Below are positions 14,202-18,518 of a stretch of DNA of 18,518 bases, piece after piece. Made by a program: the position numbers and the translations under genes. The first letter of the stretch is position 1. Each line of letters starts with the position of its first letter. The stretch is from Streptomyces niger (GTDB lineage Bacteria; Actinomycetota; Actinomycetes; Streptomycetales; Streptomycetaceae): assembly GCF_000718305.1 (NCBI RefSeq), contig NZ_JOFQ01000046.1:1-18518 (forward strand). The letters run 5' to 3'. The notes under the pieces were generated by a model, which saw only the letters and a list, made by a program, of their open reading frames with translations, searched no databases and had not been told where the DNA came from.

Positions 14202-14600
14202 CTATGAGGTCCTCGGTGGATCGGTGCGGGCATCGTAGGCGGTGCGGGCATCGTCGATCCGGGCGAGGTGCGCGACGCTCCATTCGAGCAGAGGCGCGGT
14301 GGCCTCGCGCAGGGTGATGCCCATCTCGGTGAGCTCATAGCTAACATGTGGCGGCATCACGTCGTGGACGGTGCGGGTCAGGATTCCGTCGCGCTCCAGG
14401 CCGCGCAGCGTCACGGTGAGCATGCGCTGACTGATTCCGTCGATGGCCCTTTTGAGCTCGGTGAAACGGCGCGGTCCATCCCTGAGATTGCGCACGACCA
14501 GCAGCGACCACTTGTCTCCGACGATGCCGAGCACGACCCGGGTCCGGCACGCATCGCTAGGCCGCGCCACCGATTGCGGATCGCCCTGTGCCGCGTCCAT
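14202..14600 (-). CDS. HxlR family transcriptional regulator
   Basis: A 132-residue winged-helix regulator of the HxlR/MarR-like group. The core reads CRTRVVLGIVGDKWSLLVVR, NLRDGPRRFTELKRAIDGIS, QRMLTVTLRGLERDGILTRT, with the family's conserved 'GDKWSLLVVRNL-DGP-RF-EL' and 'IS-RML---LR-LE-DG' patterns, then the wing (VSYELTEMG) and a C-terminal helix. The cysteine near residue 18 is the one that redox-sensing members use. The start ATG at 14600 has GGAGGT five bases before it. It diverges from an alpha/beta hydrolase gene and most likely represses it; the repeats between the genes are candidate operators. Confidence 0.9.
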   Translation of the reverse strand: MDAAQGDPQSVARPSDACRTRVVLGIVGDKWSLLVVRNLRDGPRRFTELKRAIDGISQRMLTVTLRGLERDGILTRTVHDVMPPHVSYELTEMGITLREATAPLLEWSVAHLARIDDARTAYDARTDPPRTS

Positions 14601-14615
14601 GGTTACCTCCAGAGA

Positions 14616-14706
14616 ACCGAGGCACCGAAAAGTGCCTTATTGCCTGCGGCGCGTCGTGTGCACCAGCATGCTCTTGGTGCTCATACGGTACCGAGGCACG
14701 AAAAGT
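14616..14706. promoter_or_regulatory. HxlR/hydrolase intergenic repeats (operator candidates)
   Basis: ACCGAGGCACCGAAAAGT (14616-14633) recurs as ACCGAGGCACGAAAAGT (14690-14706), 74 bases apart, differing by one base. The first includes the dyad GGCAC / GTGCC. One copy lies close to each of the divergent genes, as expected for a regulator that controls both directions. Confidence 0.55.
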
Positions 14707-14774
14707 AACCGCCAGAGCCGCGAACCAGCGGCATGCGCGTGACCGTGCTCTTCTGCTCCTGCGAAGGAAGATCG

Positions 14775-15500
14775 ATGTCCACATTTCTGCTGATACACGG
14801 CGCTTGGCACAGCGGACGGTGCTGGGAGCGGGTGGTACCGCTGCTGGAAGCCGCCGGGCACCGGGTGTTCGCGCCGTCCCTGACCGGCTACGGCGACAAG
14901 GCACACCTGCTCGGTCCGGAGGTGGGTCTCGACACGCACGTCGACGACGTGGTCGGGCTGATCACCGAGGAGAACCTCAGCGAGGTCGTACTCGTCGGCC
15001 ACAGCTACGCAGGGCTGGTGATCTCCTCCGCGGCCCACCGGATTCCGGAACGCATCGCGCACCTGGTCTACCTCGACGCGATGGTCCCGGAGGACGGCGA
15101 GTCCGCAGTCGACGTCCACCCCGTGACACGGCAGCTGATCGAGCTCGCCGAGAAGTCCGAGAGCGGCTGGCGCGTGCCGCCGATGCCCGAGCAGCCCGCG
15201 CCCTTCGGCCTGTTCGGCGTCACAGACCCGGTTGACGTCGCCTGGCTGCACGGGATGCTCTCGGACCAGCCGGTGCGCTGTCTGCAGCAGCCGGTGCGAC
15301 TGGGCAACCCGGCTGCTGACGCGATCCCGCGCACGCACATTCACAATGTCGGCGCCATGCCGGCTGGCGTCACCCGTCGCCCCGTCCCCCCGATCCAGCC
15401 CAACGGCGCTGCCGCCCAGGTCTGGGAGTTGCCCACCGGCCACGACTGCATGATCACCATGCCGACCGAACTCAGCGAACTGCTCCTCAAACTCTCCTAG
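14775..15500 (+). CDS. Alpha/beta fold hydrolase (esterase-like)
   Basis: A 241-residue cytoplasmic hydrolase of the small salicylate-esterase/hydroxynitrile-lyase-like branch. The oxyanion loop is FLLIHGAWHSGRCWERV, the nucleophile Ser is in LVGHSYAGLVI (about residue 82), an acidic candidate lies in LVYLDAMVPEDGES, and the catalytic His is in PTGHDCMITMP near the C-terminus. ATG 14775 is chosen for GAAGGA six to eight bases upstream; the upstream in-frame ATG at 14733 adds 14 atypical residues. It faces the HxlR gene. The C-terminal part (RLGNPAADAIPRTHIHNVGA, MPAGVTRRPVPPIQP) looks less conserved than the rest. Its stop lies five bases before an inverted repeat. Confidence 0.85.
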   Translation: MSTFLLIHGAWHSGRCWERVVPLLEAAGHRVFAPSLTGYGDKAHLLGPEVGLDTHVDDVVGLITEENLSEVVLVGHSYAGLVISSAAHRIPERIAHLVYLDAMVPEDGESAVDVHPVTRQLIELAEKSESGWRVPPMPEQPAPFGLFGVTDPVDVAWLHGMLSDQPVRCLQQPVRLGNPAADAIPRTHIHNVGAMPAGVTRRPVPPIQPNGAAAQVWELPTGHDCMITMPTELSELLLKLS

Positions 15501-15504
15501 CCAG

Positions 15505-15556
15505 GGTGGCTTTGTTCACGGGTAGCGACAGCAGATGTTCACCGCCCTGGGAGGCG
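15505..15556. repeat. Left ~52-bp imperfect inverted repeat of SDR/TetR unit
   Basis: This stretch (outer end GGTGGCTTTGTTCACG, later GTTCACCG and GGAGGC) matches the reverse complement of 17469-17520 over 52 positions without a gap, about 36 identical. CCAGGG stands at its outer side (15501-15506) and again at the right border (17519-17524). Confidence 0.65.
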
Positions 15557-15608
15557 CTCACCTGATGCGGTGTTCGATGTCCACGAGAAGCGACAGCGTT
15601 CTCGCCGT

Positions 15609-15659
15609 TCCGGTCTGCGGCGGATCCGCCGCAGACCGGAGTCCTGGACGTCGTCCAGG
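15609..15659. terminator. 32-bp perfect palindrome plus second hairpin
   Basis: Positions 15609-15640 form a perfect palindrome centred on GGATCC, with arms TCCGGTCTGCGGCGGA and its complement. A second hairpin, CCTGGAC / GTCCAGG around GTC, follows at 15643-15659. They lie between the convergent hydrolase and SDR genes and probably end transcription from both sides. 15557-15608 shows nothing I recognise. Confidence 0.6.
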
Positions 15660-15674
15660 GCGGGCGGTCGGATG

Positions 15675-16571
15675 TCACTTGTGTTGCACGCCGTGACCGC
15701 CGTCCAGGGGCGCCAGCCGCCGGCTGAGCTCGAGGACCTTCGCGATGGTCCGGGGGTCGTCGGCACCACGGAATACGGGGGCCGGACGGGCCCCGGGCCC
15801 GATGAGTACGCCGGTCTGCCCCTCGAGTGAGGCATCGGTGGCTGCGAAGACGGACGGCGAGGCGGCCACCGACGCGGGGCCGGCGGTGGCGCGTGTGAAG
15901 GTCCGGCGCACCAGCGGCCACAGCAGACGCAGTGGCGGGGAGACGATCTTCGGTGAGGTCATGGTGCCGTCGGTCATGCTGGTGGCGGCGCCGCCGGGAT
16001 CGGCCGCGAAGACGGTGACCCCGGCGCCGCGGAGGCGTTCAGCCAGGTGAAGGGTGTAGGCGAGGTTGGCGAGCTTGGCTCGGCCGTACCAGTGGAAACC
16101 GTAGTAACCGCCCGGCGGTTCCACAGTGTCAAAGGTGCGCTTGGCGGCCTTGACGGCGGCGGAGGTGACGTTGACGATCCGGCTTGGTGCGGCCGCCTGG
16201 AGCTGGTCGAGCAGCAGCTCGGTCAGCAGATACGGCGAGAGGTGGTTGACGGCGAAGGACGCCTCGATGCCGTCGACGGTCTGCTGCCGCCTGGTGAACA
16301 TCGCTCCGACGTTGTTGACCAGCACCTTCAGCGGGCCCTCGGCTGCCAGGTGCGCGGCCAGCGCACGGGCCTGGTCGAGCGAGGCAAGGTCGGTGGCCAC
16401 GAATCGCGGTGCGGCTCCGGTCGCGACCGCCGTGATCTCCTCGATGGCGCTCGTGCCGCGCTCGGCGTTACGGCCGACCACCGTCACGGCGTACCCCTGC
16501 CGCGCGAGTCCCTTCGCGGTCTCCAGGCCGATGCCCCCGGTACCCGCCGTCACCACTGCCCGCTCGCTCAT
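15675..16571 (-). CDS. SDR family NAD(P)-dependent oxidoreductase
   Basis: A 298-residue Rossmann-fold short-chain dehydrogenase/reductase. The nucleotide loop TAGTGGIGLETAKGLA is at the N-terminus, VVGRNAER follows strand 2 (Arg there suggests NADP preference), ATDLASLDQ and VLVNNVGAM are the usual middle motifs, and the catalytic residues are Ser in VNVTSAAVK and Tyr/Lys in WYGRAKLAN. The layout resembles retinol dehydrogenase/WWOX-like members. The start ATG at 16571 has GAGGGG about eight bases before it; a GTG at 16586 is the alternative. Two dyads just upstream suggest control by the TetR protein encoded next to it in the same direction. Substrate unknown. Confidence 0.9.
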   Translation of the reverse strand: MSERAVVTAGTGGIGLETAKGLARQGYAVTVVGRNAERGTSAIEEITAVATGAAPRFVATDLASLDQARALAAHLAAEGPLKVLVNNVGAMFTRRQQTVDGIEASFAVNHLSPYLLTELLLDQLQAAAPSRIVNVTSAAVKAAKRTFDTVEPPGGYYGFHWYGRAKLANLAYTLHLAERLRGAGVTVFAADPGGAATSMTDGTMTSPKIVSPPLRLLWPLVRRTFTRATAGPASVAASPSVFAATDASLEGQTGVLIGPGARPAPVFRGADDPRTIAKVLELSRRLAPLDGGHGVQHK

Positions 16572-16597
16572 GACCTCGCCCCTCACTGCCGCAGAAG

Positions 16598-16654
16598 TGG
16601 ATAGTTATCCGCTTCGATGGGCGCACGCTAACACAACCGGATAGCCATCCGGTT
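16598..16654. promoter_or_regulatory. Two TetR-type operator dyads before the SDR gene
   Basis: GGATAGTTATCC (16599-16610) and AACCGGATAGCCATCCGGTT (16635-16654, eight-base arms around AGCC) share the core GGATAG-YY-ATCC. They lie between the TetR and SDR genes, 28 and 64 bases ahead of the SDR start. Binding of the adjacent TetR protein is inferred. Confidence 0.65.
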
Positions 16655-16723
16655 AGTGCGGGGAAGACGAACAGCCCGACGGACCGCCGGACCGACACGG
16701 GCAGGAGACGAGGTGCGCCGCCG

Positions 16724-17296
16724 TCAGCGCGGCGGGCGCAGCCCCTCCAGCAGAACGCCCAGGTAGAGGTCCCGGCGTGCACCGCCCCCGGAGCGCACCG
16801 CATGTTGCACACCGCACAGCAAGCGGCGCACGTCCTCGGCGTCGACACCGTCTCTGATCGCGCCACTCAGACGGGCGCGGTCCAGCAGGCCGGTGACCGC
16901 CTGGTCGAGCTCGGCCCTCATGTCCGAGGTCTGCGCATTGGCGTCGGCCGCAGATTCCAGCACGGCCGCGAAGTCCGGGTCGTCGAGCATGCGGTCGAGC
17001 GCGAAGCGCAGCAGACGGTGCAGGCCCGCGCGCGGGTCGTCGGCGGCGACCGCCGCCTGCGCCTCTGCGATCAGTTCCCGGAAGCCTTCCGCCGAGAGCG
17101 CCTCAACCAGCGCATGGCGGTTGGGGAAGTGCCGGTAGACCGTCCCGACACCCACTCCGGCAAGCCGGGCGATGGCGTTCAGCTGCAGTGACGTGTCACC
17201 AGCGGCCAATTGCTCGCGGGCGATGCGCAGGATCCGGGCGCGATTGCGCACTGCATCCGCCCGCAGCTCTGTCTCCTGCCCCGCCCTCGGTCTCAC
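16724..17296 (-). CDS. TetR family transcriptional regulator
   Basis: A repressor of about 190 residues. The N-terminal helix-turn-helix is clear (RNRARILRIAREQLAAGDTS, LNAIARLAGVGVGTVYRHFP, NRHALVEALS); the C-terminal helices form the ligand pocket and dimer face (LHRLLRFALDRMLDDPDFAA, DQAVTGLLDRARLSGAIRDG). I place the start at GTG 17296, which gives a normal-length basic N-terminus (RPRAGQETELRADAVR); the RBS is weak, and longer frames to 17407 have no TetR-like residues. The SDR gene lies 152 bases downstream behind two dyads. 17297-17468 shows no gene. Confidence 0.88.
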   Translation of the reverse strand: MRPRAGQETELRADAVRNRARILRIAREQLAAGDTSLQLNAIARLAGVGVGTVYRHFPNRHALVEALSAEGFRELIAEAQAAVAADDPRAGLHRLLRFALDRMLDDPDFAAVLESAADANAQTSDMRAELDQAVTGLLDRARLSGAIRDGVDAEDVRRLLCGVQHAVRSGGGARRDLYLGVLLEGLRPPR

Positions 17297-17468
17297 GGCC
17301 CCAGCATAAGCAGCCAGCAGGCCGCAGTCAGAGCCGAGGCCAACCGAGACGCACAGCCACACACGGGAGACACCGGACGACGGCAACGAGCACTCAACTC
17401 CTGCCATGCCCGGCGGCTGCAGCGCTGTCGCATCTCGTGATCGGTTCGATTCAACGTACGGAGACTCC

Positions 17469-17520
17469 TGCCTCCTAAATCGGTGAACCGACGCTGCTCA
17501 TCCTCGTGAACAGAGCCACC
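17469..17520. repeat. Right ~52-bp imperfect inverted repeat of SDR/TetR unit
   Basis: The mirror partner of 15505-15556; the outer end on the plus strand is CGTGAACAGAGCCACC. About 36 of 52 positions agree, with the outer 16 bases differing at one. The CCAGGG at 17519-17524 is the second copy of the possible target duplication, and the next IS starts at about 17524. Confidence 0.65.
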
Positions 17521-17523
17521 AGG

Positions 17524-18415
17524 GGCTGTCGTCAATGTGTCACGCCCACATCAGGAGCGAGGCGAGGGTGACAGCTGCCTGGTAGGACTCGGCGGTCTTG
17601 TCGTAGCGGGTCGCGATACCCCGCCACTGCTTCAGGCGGTTGAAGCAGCGTTCCACCATGTTGCGCTGCTTGTAGAACTGCTTGTCGAAGGCCGGCGGGC
17701 GTCCGCCCCGGCTGCCGCGCCGGAGCCGGTTGCGGACCTGGTCGGCCCGCTCGGGGATGGTGTGGCTGATACTCCGGCGTCGCAGCCAGGCCCGGATGGC
17801 CCTGGAGCTGTAGCCCTTGTCGCCCAGGACATGGGCGGGCCGCACGCGGGGCCGTCCCGGGCCGATGCGGGGCACCCGGATCGCCTCCATCACGGCGGTG
17901 AACTGGGTACAGTCGCTGGTGTTGCCGCCCGTGACTGTGAAGGCGAGCGGACGCCCGAAGGCATCGCAGACCAGGTGAATCTTGCTGGTCAGACCACCCC
18001 GGGAGCGTCCGAGGCCGGGGCTGCGGGGCCCCCCTTTTCGGGCCCCGGCGGCATGCTGGTGGGCGCGGATGACGGTGGAGTCGACCGATACCAGCCAGTC
18101 GACCTCTCCCCCCGCGTCCGCCCGGGCAACGGCGGCATGGAGCATCCGCTCAAAGGTGCCGGCCAGGGCCCACCGGCGAAAGCGGGTGTGCAGCGTGTGC
18201 CAGGGGCCGTACCGCTCGGGCACGTCCCGCCAAGCCGTGCCCGTCCGGAACTTCCACACGATCCCGTTGAGCACGGTGCGGTCATCCAACCGCTTCCGCC
18301 CCCGCAACGACACGGGCAGCAGTGGCCGGACGAACTCCCACTCTGCATCGGACAGTTCATGGCGACGTACCACCCAACCATGATCCACCACTCAAGATCA
18401 ATTGGAGACACGGCC
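17524..18415 (-). mobile_element. IS5-family (IS427-like) element, apparently complete
   Basis: The right end, read inward, is GGCCGTGTCTCCAATTG (18415-18399); the left end is GGCTGTCGTCAATG (17524-17537). They agree when a two-base gap is allowed, so they are imperfect terminal repeats. The element of about 892 bp holds one transposase gene. CTAG occurs at the right border (18415-18418) but not at the left, so no target duplication is seen. Confidence 0.7.
17540..18391 (-). CDS. IS5-family transposase, OrfA and OrfB in one frame
   Basis: A 283-residue DDE transposase. The N-terminal part reads WVVRRHELSDAEWEFVRPLL, WRDVPERYGPWHTLHTRFRR. The catalytic residues are Asp in WLVSVDSTVIRAHQHAAG, Asp in HVLGDKGYSSRAIRAW, and Glu in NMVERCFNRLKQWRG. 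Relatives usually need a -1 slip in the ARK(K)G region; here the minus-strand AAAAGGGGGG (at about 18032-18041) is read straight through as RKGGPRSPGLGRS, giving one continuous frame. The start ATG is at 18391; GTG codons at WVVRR are alternatives. It looks functional and could act on related ends nearby. Confidence 0.9.
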   Translation of the reverse strand: MVDHGWVVRRHELSDAEWEFVRPLLPVSLRGRKRLDDRTVLNGIVWKFRTGTAWRDVPERYGPWHTLHTRFRRWALAGTFERMLHAAVARADAGGEVDWLVSVDSTVIRAHQHAAGARKGGPRSPGLGRSRGGLTSKIHLVCDAFGRPLAFTVTGGNTSDCTQFTAVMEAIRVPRIGPGRPRVRPAHVLGDKGYSSRAIRAWLRRRSISHTIPERADQVRNRLRRGSRGGRPPAFDKQFYKQRNMVERCFNRLKQWRGIATRYDKTAESYQAAVTLASLLMWA

Positions 18416-18418
18416 TAG

Positions 18419-18518
18419 CTGTATTGATCACGAGCGTTGTTGACACTCGCAGGGCTTGATCAATGGCGAAGACCTCCGGTGTGGTGGAGGTGTCTAGGCT
18501 TCACCGCACAACGGAGGT
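18419..18518 (+). other. Right edge: leader of a gene beyond the window
   Basis: TTGACA at 18440-18445 is a consensus -35, though no good -10 follows at 17-18 bases. ACCTCC / GGAGGT (18472-18491) can fold, and GGAGGT at the last six bases (18513-18518) looks like an RBS. A plus-strand gene probably starts within ten bases past the end; its identity cannot be told. Confidence 0.35.

Noticed and set aside
1..18518. tRNA, rRNA or riboswitch
   Set aside because: No cloverleaf with a TTCRA arm, no ribosomal sequence and no recognisable aptamer was seen on reading both strands by eye.

Overview
The window looks like a piece of high-GC actinobacterial chromosome, almost certainly Streptomyces or a close relative. 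Reading frames have strongly GC-biased third positions. The gene families fit too: a DUF6192/RacP-type pair, a DrrAB-type ABC exporter, HxlR, TetR and CGNR regulators, and IS5-family transposases of Streptomyces type. It reads as accessory DNA: three IS5-family transposase loci, at least five broken genes, and small regulator-plus-enzyme cassettes butted against each other with repeats at the joints.

Layout. (1) 1-2141: a DUF6192-like protein that has lost its 5' end, a RacP-like small protein translationally coupled to it, and an intact IS5-family transposase. (2) 2160-6471: a cassette bracketed by two inverted copies of a ~47-bp repeat. Inside are a CGNR zinc-finger regulator divergent from a 14-TM MFS exporter, an epoxide hydrolase, a frameshifted GNAT acetyltransferase, a small unknown protein and a strong terminator. 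(3) 6423-8623: a doubly frameshifted unknown gene, a truncated YjdJ-type GNAT, an intact pirin, and the C-terminal part of an AhpD/carboxymuconolactone-decarboxylase-like gene. (4) 8859-12613, minus strand: a ribbon-helix-helix (HicB-like) regulator, a DUF4097 beta-repeat protein, an ABC ATPase and an ABC permease. An array of TGGCGCCA-type boxes, partly at 10-11 bp steps, lies upstream of the RHH gene. (5) 12613-14170: relics of a VOC protein and of a class I methyltransferase. The methyltransferase is cut by an 802/804-bp IS that is itself defective, and the IS sits at the joint with what looks like another IS end. (6) 14202-15500: an HxlR regulator divergent from an alpha/beta hydrolase, with a repeated operator-like motif between them. 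(7) 15505-17520: SDR oxidoreductase plus TetR regulator with two dyad operators, enclosed by ~52-bp imperfect inverted repeats and flanking CCAGGG direct repeats. (8) 17524-18415: a complete IS5-family element with a single-frame transposase. The last 100 bases hold a possible -35 and a ribosome binding site for a gene starting beyond the window.

How it works together. Most intact modules are 'local regulator + export or detoxification enzyme': CGNR with MFS and epoxide hydrolase, HxlR with hydrolase, TetR with SDR, RHH with DUF4097 and ABC exporter. Operator-like dyads or repeats are visible beside each regulator. The two observations most worth following are the phased box array before the RHH/DUF4097/ABC module, and the two cassettes enclosed by inverted repeats without a transposase inside. 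Family names rest on recognition of motifs in the translated sequence; no database search was run.
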